Shown here: piece after piece, positions 1 to 8,215 of the stretch | Layout of the letters: each line of letters opens with the position of its first letter | Numbering within the stretch: the stretch's first letter is position 1 | NCBI GenBank assembly: GCA_036656615.1 | Contig: JAVXHY010000020.1 | Span: 1-35,659, forward strand | Reading direction: 5' to 3' | Origin: CAUPWF01 sp036656615 | Lineage (GTDB): Bacteria; Bacillota; Clostridia; Lachnospirales; Lachnospiraceae | Length of the DNA: 35,659 nt | The notes under the pieces: generated by a model | Database searches by the model: none | What the model was told of the DNA's origin: nothing | Seen by the model: only the letters and a program-made list of their open reading frames with translations | Position numbers and translations under genes: made by a program

Positions 1-1442
1 TTTCTAAAATAAATATATTTATTCAACCATATTATCAAATATAGCGGTATGAATCTTCCAAAAACATTTTGCATTAGAAGCGTATAATTATACATTGGAA
101 ACAGAGCAAAATTAAATGTTAAATAAATAAAAACATATTTATATGCTACATCATTTTTTGTTTTCGCTTTTCTTTCAGATAAGAATAAAAGCAGAACACT
201 TAATATGGAAAAAATAGGCGAAAGGAAAAATCCAAAATAAATATATCCTTGTCCAGCCATAGGAATAATGAATCCTGGATTGTAACCATTTGCAGTAACC
301 ATATTAAATAAAAAGAATGTAGAATTTCTTCTATCATTAAGAAAAACTGGTAATTGTTTTATGAATTGAACTCCACAAAATGAATCATTTAAAAAGGTTT
401 TTCCATTTATAGCTTCCCCATAATATTCTTTAGTTGCAACTGCGCCTGCAACTGAATCTGGTCCTGCAAAATAAGTCTGTAACGTTGCTGAAAGTTTATC
501 CAATTTAAAATAATCAGCAAAATCCGATGATAATTCTACTCCAACCGTCCCATATAATCTATAACTTGATAATAATATAACCATAATCACTGATAAAAGC
601 AAAATAGAAATTAAAAATATTCTCTTCTTTTCAGCAAAATAATATAACAATATTGATAATGTAGTGCCTGCAACAAGAAATATTGTCATCCTATTGGCTG
701 TCCACATTAAAGTAATATTCAAAATTCCCGTCAAAAACAAGGCAATTGTGCTATACTTTTTACCACTATTTTTTTTATAAACACAAATTTTCACAGTAAC
801 AATAAAAAAGAATATTTGTGCAAATTCGGAAAAATATGCAAAAATTGTGATAATTGTATTTCTATTAGAAACAAAAATTTCTTCCTTAACTAATATAAAA
901 TTGAAATCCTGCAGGATTTGAGGAAAAATAAACAAAGCTATTATTCCTATAAAAATTGATATAATCAATACTGTATTTGAATAATTGTACGTTTTTTTTT
1001 CTGAATTTTGTATCTTTTTTTCTTTTCCAAAAAATTTTATGCAGATTTCTATAGTGATGATAATACAAATCATTTCATAAATCATAATGCTTGTACCAAG
1101 TTCCTGTTGTCTTAATGAGGTCACGGCACCATTTGCCATGGCAGAAAAGTTATTTGCACTCATTATAGCAAAAGGTGTAATCAAATATTTAAAAATTAGA
1201 ACTATAATAAAAAAGGTCATAGGAATACTTTTAAGAAAATATTTTTTTAAGTTAGAAAAGAAAAAATATAATCCAAAAATAAGAGGAATTAAAAAGAGGA
1301 ATTTAAAGCCTTCATTATTTACTAGATTTTTTTGTAATACAAGTGTTTGATAAAGAGAAAAAATTAACACAACATATTTTAATATAACTACTGTTTTAAA
1401 ATAGTGATTCTTTTGATTACTTATTAGAGGATTTAGCATCAT
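1..1442 (-). CDS. Wzy-like polysaccharide repeat-unit polymerase, partial (C-terminus beyond window)
   Basis: I translated one uninterrupted minus-strand frame from an ATG at 1442 (a second ATG follows at 1439) to the window edge, about 480 codons with no stop. The protein is almost wholly hydrophobic, with many predicted membrane helices separated by short Lys/Arg-rich loops. A longer polar loop falls in the second half, around residues 300-370, and contains YFAGPDSVAG and GYNPGF. Many helices, one large extracytoplasmic loop and a place among glycosyltransferases fit an oligosaccharide repeat-unit (O-antigen/capsule) polymerase that links lipid-carried repeat units outside the membrane. An in-frame TAA lies two codons upstream of the first ATG, which fixes the start region. 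A flippase (Wzx) is the main alternative, but the loop pattern fits a polymerase better. The family call is by topology and context; I see no catalytic motif. Confidence 0.7.
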   Translation of the reverse strand, partial: MMLNPLISNQKNHYFKTVVILKYVVLIFSLYQTLVLQKNLVNNEGFKFLFLIPLIFGLYFFFSNLKKYFLKSIPMTFFIIVLIFKYLITPFAIMSANNFSAMANGAVTSLRQQELGTSIMIYEMICIIITIEICIKFFGKEKKIQNSEKKTYNYSNTVLIISIFIGIIALFIFPQILQDFNFILVKEEIFVSNRNTIITIFAYFSEFAQIFFFIVTVKICVYKKNSGKKYSTIALFLTGILNITLMWTANRMTIFLVAGTTLSILLYYFAEKKRIFLISILLLSVIMVILLSSYRLYGTVGVELSSDFADYFKLDKLSATLQTYFAGPDSVAGAVATKEYYGEAINGKTFLNDSFCGVQFIKQLPVFLNDRRNSTFFLFNMVTANGYNPGFIIPMAGQGYIYFGFFLSPIFSILSVLLLFLSERKAKTKNDVAYKYVFIYLTFNFALFPMYNYTLLMQNVFGRFIPLYLIIWLNKYIYFR

Positions 1443-1486
1443 ATTTTATACTTGAGACAAATAAATTTGTTTCAAGTTACTCCTTT
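1443..1486 (-). promoter_or_regulatory. Ribosome binding site separated from the start codon by a hairpin
   Basis: Read on the minus strand, the only good Shine-Dalgarno (AAAGGAGT, 1486-1479) lies about 37 nt from the ATG at 1442. Between them is an inverted repeat at 1477-1450: ACTTGA, one A-C mismatch, ACAAAT, a tiny loop, then ATTTGT and TCAAGT. If this folds, 2 nt before it plus 7 nt after it leave an effective spacing of about 9 nt, which is close to optimal. No T-run follows the hairpin, so it does not look like a terminator for the upstream glycosyltransferase. Confidence 0.5.
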
Positions 1487-1504
1487 ATTTTTTAATGGCC
1501 TTAA

Positions 1505-2632
1505 TTACAAATTTAAATACTCAATTACTGGTTTCATAACAATAGCCATATCACATCTTTCCTTTGTATCATTTCGGATTTGTTGAGCTAGTGCTTTACT
1601 ATCAGCATATTTATAAATCAATTTACTATAAAAGTCAATTATTTGATTTATATCAATGTGCGATTCATCTTCTGGAACTTTCAGAACATAGTCACATTCT
1701 CTAGTTGGAAATGCATCAATTTCACACGATGTTACCATTGGCATTCCTTTGGCACCATATTCTCGACTTTTTAATGTACTAGCCAAAAACAAATTTATTC
1801 TATGCATCCCCAAACTTGCTATTGCAATATCGCACTTATCATACAACTTGTCTAACTCATCTCCAGATTTAAATCCATGAAAAGTAATATTATTTTGCAA
1901 ATTATATTTTTGAACTAGTTGTTTGTATTTTGGTATTTCCTCCCCGTTACCAACCAAATGCAGTACTATTTGCTGATTTCCACCATCTTTATAATAATCA
2001 TTCATTCCTTCTATAATTCTGTCATAGGCATGCCAACTGGCCATAGATGCAATTGCTAATAAATTTAATGTTGTAGAATTTATATGTCTTTTTATACTGA
2101 CACGGTCAACGTCAATGCCATTCATAATTTTAATGCAAGGAATTGAAAATATTTTTTTATGGTTTGAAAATGTAGCTATACCCGAAGTATATTTCTTTAA
2201 TTTTCTAGCATATAACTGATCTATATAATATGTAATTTTTTTCTTAAATGATTTAGTTGCTTCACCTTTATATGGATAAGTAGGAATTTCAATTATGATT
2301 TTATCTGCAACTTCACTTATATTTTTTAATAAATCAATAAATTTCCATTCACTGTAACCATATCGGATATACACCTTGTCTACCAACATTTTCTCAACAA
2401 AATTTTGTGAACAAGTATATAAATCCATTCTACGATGAATTGCTTTTTTTGCAGGTGTAATTATATTGATTTTTCCATTCTTATATAAAGCAATATCTTT
2501 TTTTTGATAGCCAATTAAATATACATCTAAATATTTATTAAAAGCATCAACCTGCTGTAATATTTTTTTCAAAACGCCATCTGCAGTTTCTAAATTAATC
2601 TCTACAGGTGCAATATACAATAATTTTTTCAA
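1505..2632 (-). CDS. Glycosyltransferase, GT4-like (GT-B fold)
   Basis: This 375-residue protein is probably a cytoplasmic-face glycosyltransferase adding one sugar to the lipid-linked repeat unit; donor and acceptor are unknown. The C-terminal half has the GT-B donor-domain pattern: HLVGNGEEIPKYKQL at about 225-240, ITFHGF, then KLYDKCDIAIASLGMHR and LKSREYGAKGMPMVTS. The LKSREYGAKGMP segment sits where GT4 enzymes carry the acidic E-x7-E type donor-binding region. The N-terminal half is only weakly typical of GT4. The start codon is TTG at 2632-2630, supported by AGGAG at 2641-2645, 8 nt upstream. The gene lies between the scaffold gap and the polymerase gene, in the same orientation as the rest of the locus. 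The GT assignment is fairly safe; the sugar specificity is not readable. Confidence 0.78.
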   Translation of the reverse strand: MKKLLYIAPVEINLETADGVLKKILQQVDAFNKYLDVYLIGYQKKDIALYKNGKINIITPAKKAIHRRMDLYTCSQNFVEKMLVDKVYIRYGYSEWKFIDLLKNISEVADKIIIEIPTYPYKGEATKSFKKKITYYIDQLYARKLKKYTSGIATFSNHKKIFSIPCIKIMNGIDVDRVSIKRHINSTTLNLLAIASMASWHAYDRIIEGMNDYYKDGGNQQIVLHLVGNGEEIPKYKQLVQKYNLQNNITFHGFKSGDELDKLYDKCDIAIASLGMHRINLFLASTLKSREYGAKGMPMVTSCEIDAFPTRECDYVLKVPEDESHIDINQIIDFYSKLIYKYADSKALAQQIRNDTKERCDMAIVMKPVIEYLNL

Positions 2633-2651
2633 TTAAGCTTCTCCTATTTAT

Positions 2652-2861
2652 AAAATATAATCTTTTTCTTGATATTTTTTCAGTGCCCATTCATCCGTTT
2701 TTTTGANNNNNNNNNNNNNNNNNNNNNNNNNNNNNNNNNNNNNNNNNNNNNNNNNNNNNNNNNNNNNNNNNNNNNNNNNNNNNNNNNNNNNNNNNNNNNN
2801 NNNNNNAAAATATAATCTTTTTCTTGATATTTTTTCAGTGCCCATTCATCCGTTTTTTTGA
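2652..2861. repeat. 100-N scaffold gap flanked by identical 55-bp sequences (assembly artefact)
   Basis: Positions 2707-2806 are exactly 100 N. The 55 bp to the left (2652-2706) and the 55 bp to the right (2807-2861) are identical, beginning AAAATATAATC and ending GTTTTTTTGA. An exact odd-length overlap at two contig ends is what a de Bruijn assembler leaves between adjacent contigs, so the likely true sequence is a single copy with no gap. Collapsing it leaves the upstream glycosyltransferase stop at 2835 intact and a short spacer of about 47 bp before the TTG start at 2632. The open frame that runs through the Ns is not a gene. Confidence 0.85.
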
Positions 2862-4043
2862 TATATGAGTTTCATATAATTCTTGATACCGCTTATATGC
2901 AATTTCTTTATCAAATAGAGTAGCACTCATGAATTCTCTATTATCCGTTTTGTTCTCAATGCATTTCTTCAGCTCAAAAATATCTCCCTTTTCAATAACA
3001 CTTCCACTATCACTCGATAAACTCTCTGGGCTTCCACCTGTATTATATGTAATTACTGGAGTCCCGCAAGCCATTGCCTCCAAATTTGTGGTTGGAAAAT
3101 TATCCTCATAAGTCGGATTAACAAAAACATCTGCCATCGAATACAATTCTGCCAATTCTTTTACATTATTTGTTCTCTTGATGCCAATGATATTCAATGG
3201 CAATGACTCTAGTTGTTTTTTAGAAAGTCCAACTAAAATAATTTGAAAATTAATATCCAATATTTTAGACAATTCAATAAAATCTTTAAAACCTTTTCTT
3301 TCATTCCAAGTACTTGCTACACCTAACACAATCTTTTTATCTAATAAATTATTTTCAATACGATAATTATTCTTAATTGGTTTAAATACATTTATGTCAA
3401 TTCCATTATTAATAACTTCAACTTCATATTGATTCAAAAATGAATCTTTTACTAAATTCGCAAGCCATTTTGATGGGGTAATAATTGTTAGATTTTTTAC
3501 AGAAGTAAACACTCTTTTTTTGTTTTGATAATTCCAACTTGAATTATCTAAACATATGCTTTTGGGATATTCGTTTTTTTGTGGGCAATTACAACAATTC
3601 TTTTTCCATTTGTCACACCCCACATAATCAAAATGACTGCAGTGTCCCGTAAACGCCCAGCAATCATGTAACGTCCAAACAACTGGTTTATTTGCATTTG
3701 CAAGATATTTAAAAAGTAATTCTATATTCAAATAGTAGCCATGTATGTTATGAAGATGGATAATATCCGGGTTGTATCTTCTGACTTCTTCCAAGAATTT
3801 TTTTGTTGCTTTTTTTGAATAAAATCCTGTTTTATCTGTAATTCGTGTCTTTAAAGCATGTGTCTTTAAATCAAAGTCTGTCCCTATTTTTATGGTATCC
3901 TCCTCCAGGATATGCTGTGCTTTATCACGTCCATATGCAATTTTACATTCATGGCCTTGTTCTTTTAAAACACTATAAATATCTGTAGCAATACGACCTG
4001 TGCTACCCACTCCACAAACAGAATTTATCTGTAATACTTTCAT
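2835..4043 (-). CDS. Glycosyltransferase family 4 (colanic-acid/capsule type)
   Basis: This 402-residue GT-B enzyme is expected to use a nucleotide sugar to extend the undecaprenyl-linked oligosaccharide. The N-terminus MKVLQINSVCGVGSTGRIA is the glycine-rich start typical of GT4 enzymes of colanic-acid type. Residues about 95-170 contain IIHLHNIHGYYLN and WTLHDCWAFTGHC with a run of cysteines (CDKWKKNCCNCP). The donor domain has GVASTWNERKGF at about 243-254 and PTYEDNFPTTNLEAMACGTPVITY near 310, which is the GT4 E-x7-E motif region. The start at 4043 is an ATG preceded by AGGAG. The stop (TGA, 2835) falls inside the right-hand copy of the gap-flanking 55 bp, but the reading frame itself is untouched. 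The remnant just upstream (4055-4283) resembles this protein's N-terminus, so a related gene was once next to it. Confidence 0.85.
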   Translation of the reverse strand: MKVLQINSVCGVGSTGRIATDIYSVLKEQGHECKIAYGRDKAQHILEEDTIKIGTDFDLKTHALKTRITDKTGFYSKKATKKFLEEVRRYNPDIIHLHNIHGYYLNIELLFKYLANANKPVVWTLHDCWAFTGHCSHFDYVGCDKWKKNCCNCPQKNEYPKSICLDNSSWNYQNKKRVFTSVKNLTIITPSKWLANLVKDSFLNQYEVEVINNGIDINVFKPIKNNYRIENNLLDKKIVLGVASTWNERKGFKDFIELSKILDINFQIILVGLSKKQLESLPLNIIGIKRTNNVKELAELYSMADVFVNPTYEDNFPTTNLEAMACGTPVITYNTGGSPESLSSDSGSVIEKGDIFELKKCIENKTDNREFMSATLFDKEIAYKRYQELYETHISKKRMNGH

Positions 4044-4054
4044 AATACTCCTAT

Positions 4055-4283
4055 CTACTTTAAATATTCTATCACAAAGGGGATATCCTGCGGTTTCCCC
4101 ATATTACCCCCATACACAAATATTTTTTTTATATATGTATTATGAGCAATTGTATAATCAACATTCGCTTGTGACATACAACTAATCCGATTTGAAATCC
4201 GATTTACAGCTATTATAAATCCGTCACAATATGACCTGTGCTTCCAATCTTGCAAAGAGAATTAATTTGCAAGACTTTTTTAA
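4055..4283 (-). pseudogene. Chimeric remnant of GT4 glycosyltransferase genes
   Basis: Two pieces of glycosyltransferase are visible in different frames. From 4283 downward one frame reads KKVLQINSLCKIGSTGHIVTDL followed by two stop codons; it closely resembles the N-terminus of the neighbouring gene at 4043. A second frame, open over 4255-4055, ends with NRISCMSQANVDYTIAHN and then FVYGGNMGKPQDIPFVIEYL. In intact GT4 enzymes YGGN.GKPQ.. opens the donor-binding domain, tens of residues after the MS.ANV.Y segment, so an internal deletion is also present. The first piece overlaps the stop of the gene at 4284 and has no normal start codon (ATT at best). I infer a decayed gene or recombination scar with no functional product. 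Confidence 0.75.
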
Positions 4284-5471
4284 TTACATCCTTAATTCCT
4301 TTATTTCTTCCATCAGTTTTTTTATAAAACGTTCTTTTGAAAAATTTTTTATATAAAACTTCTTGGCGTTTTCTCCATATCTATCCATTTGTTCTTTATT
4401 TTCTACAAACTCTAAAATATTATTTGCAAGTGACTTATATTCTTCTGCCGGTCCACATAGTCCACAATTTGCTTCATTGATTATTTGTGCTGTTTCACCA
4501 CCTATTGCTCCAATTATTGGCTTACCAGCTGCCATATATGACTGAATTTTCCCGGGAAGTGTGAAAGACATTGCTTTGTTATCTTTCAAGGTCACAAGCA
4601 TTGCACTAGCTAACGAGTATATTTTAGGCATTTCACTAACCTGTAATCTACCATAAAACCGAATATTATTAAGTCCATACGCAAGCTTTTTACAATTTTC
4701 AAGTTCTGAACCATCTCCAAAAATGTGAAACTTAATCTGTGAATTCTCTGTGAGTTCATTTGCAGCTAAAACAATTGTTTCAACTGATTGCATATTTCCT
4801 ATATTTCCTGCAAAAACAAAATCATATGTGTCTTTTTCATCATCACAAGGTAAGGATTTTTCAAAAATATCTTCTGCATACTGAGGAAGATAAACGATAT
4901 TCTTGTTTTTTATGTCTAAAACTTTTTCAAAATATTTCTCGAATCCCTTTGACGTAATAGCTATTTTATCCACACTTTTATATATCTTCTTTGAAGTTTT
5001 CAAAAAACACTTATAAACAAAAGAATCTCTGCTAATACCGCCTGCCACAAGGCTTTCAGGCCATAAATCAAGACAATAAAGTAAGATTTTTGTGCCATGT
5101 TTCTTCTTGTATTTAATTGCAGCATTTGCCATCATCACCGGAGATAGTTGATTCACAAAAACAATATCAAAATCCTTGTCAAGTCTTGTAACTGCTCTTT
5201 GAGAAGAAAAAGAAAAGCTATAATAATTAAAAAACCTGAAAATCAGACCATTTTTACGAGCAATTTCAAATGTTCTAATTATTTTCACACCATTATGATT
5301 TTCTCTTCTAAGCTTTCCGTGTTTATATTCATTTGGAATTATTCCCTCCGGGTAATTGGGCAATCCTGTTAAAACTGTAACTTCATGCCCTTGCTTAATC
5401 AAAGTTTCACATATATCTGTGATTCGAAAGGGTTCGGGATAGTAATATTGACATATAACTAATATTTTCAT
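4284..5471 (-). CDS. Glycosyltransferase family 4, WbuB-like
   Basis: This GT-B glycosyltransferase of 395-396 residues resembles the WbuB group, which acts early in O-antigen/capsule repeat-unit assembly. It opens with KILVICQYYYPEPFRITDI and PNYPEG, both characteristic of WbuB-like proteins, followed by YCLDLWPESL near 135. The donor domain shows VFAGNIGNMQSVETIVLAA near 225 and SYMAAGKPIIGAIGGE near 330. Two starts are possible: a GTG at 5474 and the adjoining ATG at 5471. I chose the ATG because the GAGAGG ribosome site is better spaced from it. The gene follows the phosphoglycosyl transferase, a position that fits addition of the second sugar. Specificity is not readable from the sequence. 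Confidence 0.83.
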   Translation of the reverse strand: MKILVICQYYYPEPFRITDICETLIKQGHEVTVLTGLPNYPEGIIPNEYKHGKLRRENHNGVKIIRTFEIARKNGLIFRFFNYYSFSFSSQRAVTRLDKDFDIVFVNQLSPVMMANAAIKYKKKHGTKILLYCLDLWPESLVAGGISRDSFVYKCFLKTSKKIYKSVDKIAITSKGFEKYFEKVLDIKNKNIVYLPQYAEDIFEKSLPCDDEKDTYDFVFAGNIGNMQSVETIVLAANELTENSQIKFHIFGDGSELENCKKLAYGLNNIRFYGRLQVSEMPKIYSLASAMLVTLKDNKAMSFTLPGKIQSYMAAGKPIIGAIGGETAQIINEANCGLCGPAEEYKSLANNILEFVENKEQMDRYGENAKKFYIKNFSKERFIKKLMEEIKELRM

Positions 5472-5550
5472 CACAAAATCCTCTCATCCATCACCTTTTC
5501 AAGTAGCCAGAGCTCACTTTTTTTTATTATACTCGCTATTAATATATTTT

Positions 5551-6192
5551 TCACTTCATCTCTCCACTCTCTTTTATTTTAGTCTCTTCTTCTTTTTTTG
5601 ATGCATCTGTACTACCTTCGAGAACTCCGTCACTCTTTATAACGGATACTATGGTTCCAAAAAAGCACTTACAGTCAAAAGAAAAGCTTAATTTTTTCAC
5701 ATATTCACCATCATATCTTGCTTTGTCAGTGATTTTGATCGTGTCACGGCCATTGATTTGCGCCCAACCTGTAAGCCCTGGCTTTATGTTGTTTGCACCA
5801 TATTTATCTCGCTCGGCAATTAGGTCATATTGATTCCATAGGGCAGGTCGAGGACCAATTATGCTCATTTTTCCCGTAAAAATATTAAACATTTGCGGGA
5901 GCTCATCAAGGCTTGTTTTACGCATGAATTCACCCACTTTTGTTATGTAGGAATTAGCAGAAGACAGCAAATGCGTCGGACAATCTTTGGGCGTTGTTAC
6001 GTACATTGACCTGAATTTCAGTATGTTAAACTGCGTTTTATTTATCCCTATGCGCTTTTGTTTAAACAAAATAGGACCTTTTGAATCAATTTTAATCATG
6101 ATTGCTGTTATCAAAAACACAGGAGACAACACGATTATTCCAATGAACGATAAAGTTATGTCGATTAATCTCTTAATAAATTTTTTGTACAT
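5551..6192 (-). CDS. Undecaprenyl-phosphate sugar phosphotransferase (PglC/RfbP-type, small form)
   Basis: This protein transfers a phospho-sugar from a UDP-sugar to undecaprenyl phosphate, the committed first step of repeat-unit synthesis at the inner membrane face. It has 213 residues, the short monotopic form without the extra N-terminal membrane helices of WbaP/WcaJ. One hydrophobic re-entrant segment covers about 10-34 (IDITLSFIGIIVLSPVFLI). Motifs in order are KQKRIG, NILKFRSM at 56-63, RKTSLDELPQ with the Asp-Glu catalytic pair at 96-97, GPRPA, and PGLTGWAQINGRD. The charged tail (KKEEETKIKESGE) is typical linker-like sequence. The ATG at 6192 has AGGAG about 9 nt upstream. A CapD/PglF-type dehydratase gene upstream suggests the primed sugar is a 4,6-modified UDP-HexNAc derivative, but that is inference. 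Confidence 0.92.
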   Translation of the reverse strand: MYKKFIKRLIDITLSFIGIIVLSPVFLITAIMIKIDSKGPILFKQKRIGINKTQFNILKFRSMYVTTPKDCPTHLLSSANSYITKVGEFMRKTSLDELPQMFNIFTGKMSIIGPRPALWNQYDLIAERDKYGANNIKPGLTGWAQINGRDTIKITDKARYDGEYVKKLSFSFDCKCFFGTIVSVIKSDGVLEGSTDASKKEEETKIKESGEMK

Positions 6193-6220
6193 ATTGCCTA
6201 CACTCCTGCTTTAAAATAAT

Positions 6221-6301
6221 CTATTCTTGTGTTTCTGCTATTTCTCTAACCATTGAACCAAGTTATCCAGCCCCTATGATTAGCTATTTCCTTTCTTCCA
6301 T
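6221..6301 (-). pseudogene. Remnant of a PglD-like sugar N-acyltransferase N-terminus
   Basis: Between the dehydratase and the phosphoglycosyl transferase, one minus-strand frame from an ATG at 6301 reads MEERK, stop, LIIGAG, stop, LGSMVREIAETQE, stop. LIIGAGxLGxMVREIAE is the nucleotide-binding start of PglD/NeuD-like sugar acetyltransferases and related Rossmann proteins. An AAGGA ribosome-binding sequence still precedes the ATG. A PglD-like gene at this point would complete a dehydratase-acyltransferase-PglC set. Only about 27 codons survive, so the family call rests on one motif. Confidence 0.5.
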
Positions 6302-6323
6302 ACATATCCTTCCCAAAAACTCA

Positions 6324-8204
6324 TTATCCGTTACTTCCCTTTTTATACGTTGGTACCATCTCTGCCACCAACTCCTTCATATTCTCCACTTCTTCCCGAC
6401 ATGCCACTGCCAATACATCCAGCTGTTCCTGGAATTTCTCGTCATCCATTTCAATGGGCTTTCCTATATGGATCAATTGATTCTTAGTCCCTTGAATGCC
6501 TTCTTCTTCCATCAACAACTCTTCATAGAGTTTTTCACCAGGACGCAGTCCTGTATACTCTATCTTAATATCCACATCTGGCTCATATCCGGACAGCTTG
6601 ATTAGATTTCTTGCCATATCATCTATTTTCACAGGGTCTCCCATCTCCAGTACGAAGATTTCTCCCCCTTTGGCATAATAAGAAGCTTGTAATACCAAAG
6701 CAACTGCTTCCGGAATCGTCATAAAGTACCGGATGATCTTTGGATCTGTTACGGTAACCGGACCACCAGACAGGATCTGATTCTTAAAGAGTGGAACTAC
6801 ACTTCCATTACTCCCCAGCACATTTCCGAATCTTACCGCCACGAATTCCGTAACATATTTTCGATTCATCATCTGTACAATCATTTCGCACAGACGTTTC
6901 GATGCCCCCATAATATTGGTAGGGTTCACTGCTTTATCTGTAGAAATCAGGAGGAATTTCTTCACTCCATTATTGGCTGCTGCCATAGCCACCTTGTAAG
7001 TTCCCATTACATTATTCTTAATGGCCTCATTAGGGCTGTCCTCCATCAGTGGCACATGCTTATGCGCTGCAGCATGATAGAGAATCTCTGGCTTATATTT
7101 TTTCAATACCTCATTTACCCGGTTGGTATTCCGAACCGAACCAATTAAGGTTATACAGTTAAGATCAGGGTGTTTCCTTTTTAATTCATTTTGAATGTCA
7201 TAGGCATTGTTTTCATAGATATCGAATATAATCAGTTGCTTTGGTTCACTTTTTGCAATCTGTCTGCACAGCTCACTTCCAATGGAACCTCCACCGCCTG
7301 TTACCATGATAACTTTTCCCTTTATAAATAGTTTAATTTCATCACTATTCACCATAACCTGTTCCCTGCCTAGGAGATCTTGTATTTCTACATTGCGAAG
7401 CATACTGACACTTACTTCTCCATTTACCAGCTGGTAGATTCCTGGTACCGTCTGCAATCTGCATCCAGTCTCCTTACAGATATTTAAGATTTCCTTTTTG
7501 TTCTTGCCGGTTGTCGCCGGTATGGCATAGATGATTTTTGTAATCCCATACTTCTTTACCTTTTCTGGAATATCCTGACGTGTACCCACGATAGGTACCC
7601 CTTCTAATAAGCGTCCCATCTTATTAGGATTATCATCAATGATACAGCACACCCGATTATGTAAATGAGAACTGGTTAGATACTCTCGAATAATTACTCT
7701 TCCCGCCTGACCTCCACCAATAATCATCACATTTTCACTTGGTATTTCCTTATCATCTTCTTCATTATGACGGCATTCTTTATTATAGACCCGAACGATT
7801 CGATAAGAGAACCGCATTCCAGTTACGCCCATGAAGCTTAGGACTCCCCCGATGAAATAATAAGACCCAGGCATCTTCATCTCCATGGCAACTATTCCTA
7901 TTCCATACACCATAATTAGAATAAGAAATGCATAGATAATTCTTCGTATCTCCTCTACACTGGCAAATCTCCATATACTATGATAGAGACGGAAACAATA
8001 GAAGACGATTACCGTACTGCATACCCAGTAAGGCATAGTCCACAGATACCCCATAATATATGCTCTTGGTATCTTAGAATAGATAAAATCAAATCGTACC
8101 CATAGTGCTCCAAAATAAGAAACACCTATGATTAACATATCTAATATGACTAATATCATCGCCCGCCTAATCCATAACAAATCCAGTTTCCTTATATATC
8201 TCAT
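6324..8204 (-). CDS. Membrane-bound CapD/PglF/WbpM-type UDP-sugar 4,6-dehydratase
   Basis: This 626-residue enzyme of the large-form nucleoside-diphosphate-sugar dehydratase family typically converts UDP-GlcNAc to a 4-keto-6-deoxy sugar. Four hydrophobic segments lie at about 14-34, 52-72, 88-106 and 112-130. They are followed by a first Rossmann fold (IIGGGQAGRVI, 161-171) and the catalytic SDR domain starting VTGGGGSIGSELCRQ at 301-315. HAAAHKHVPLMEDSP follows. The STDKAVNPTNIMGASKR segment has Met where ordinary SDRs have the catalytic Tyr; the Ser-Met-Lys arrangement is established for this subfamily, so it is not a defect. The gene sits 11 bp after the BY-kinase in the conserved proximal part of the locus. 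Retaining versus inverting stereochemistry cannot be told. Confidence 0.92.
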   Translation of the reverse strand: MRYIRKLDLLWIRRAMILVILDMLIIGVSYFGALWVRFDFIYSKIPRAYIMGYLWTMPYWVCSTVIVFYCFRLYHSIWRFASVEEIRRIIYAFLILIMVYGIGIVAMEMKMPGSYYFIGGVLSFMGVTGMRFSYRIVRVYNKECRHNEEDDKEIPSENVMIIGGGQAGRVIIREYLTSSHLHNRVCCIIDDNPNKMGRLLEGVPIVGTRQDIPEKVKKYGITKIIYAIPATTGKNKKEILNICKETGCRLQTVPGIYQLVNGEVSVSMLRNVEIQDLLGREQVMVNSDEIKLFIKGKVIMVTGGGGSIGSELCRQIAKSEPKQLIIFDIYENNAYDIQNELKRKHPDLNCITLIGSVRNTNRVNEVLKKYKPEILYHAAAHKHVPLMEDSPNEAIKNNVMGTYKVAMAAANNGVKKFLLISTDKAVNPTNIMGASKRLCEMIVQMMNRKYVTEFVAVRFGNVLGSNGSVVPLFKNQILSGGPVTVTDPKIIRYFMTIPEAVALVLQASYYAKGGEIFVLEMGDPVKIDDMARNLIKLSGYEPDVDIKIEYTGLRPGEKLYEELLMEEEGIQGTKNQLIHIGKPIEMDDEKFQEQLDVLAVACREEVENMKELVAEMVPTYKKGSNG

Positions 8205-8215
8205 ATTACACCCTA

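Noticed and set aside
2648..2845. Open frame of 65 codons running through the N block
   Set aside because: It exists only because Ns are read as codons; both ends are the two copies of the same 55 bp.
5480..5545. Short minus-strand frame reading SELWLLEKVMDERIL before the WbuB-like gene
   Set aside because: Protein-like but only about 17 codons, no start or ribosome site, and I cannot match it to a family; possibly a further remnant.
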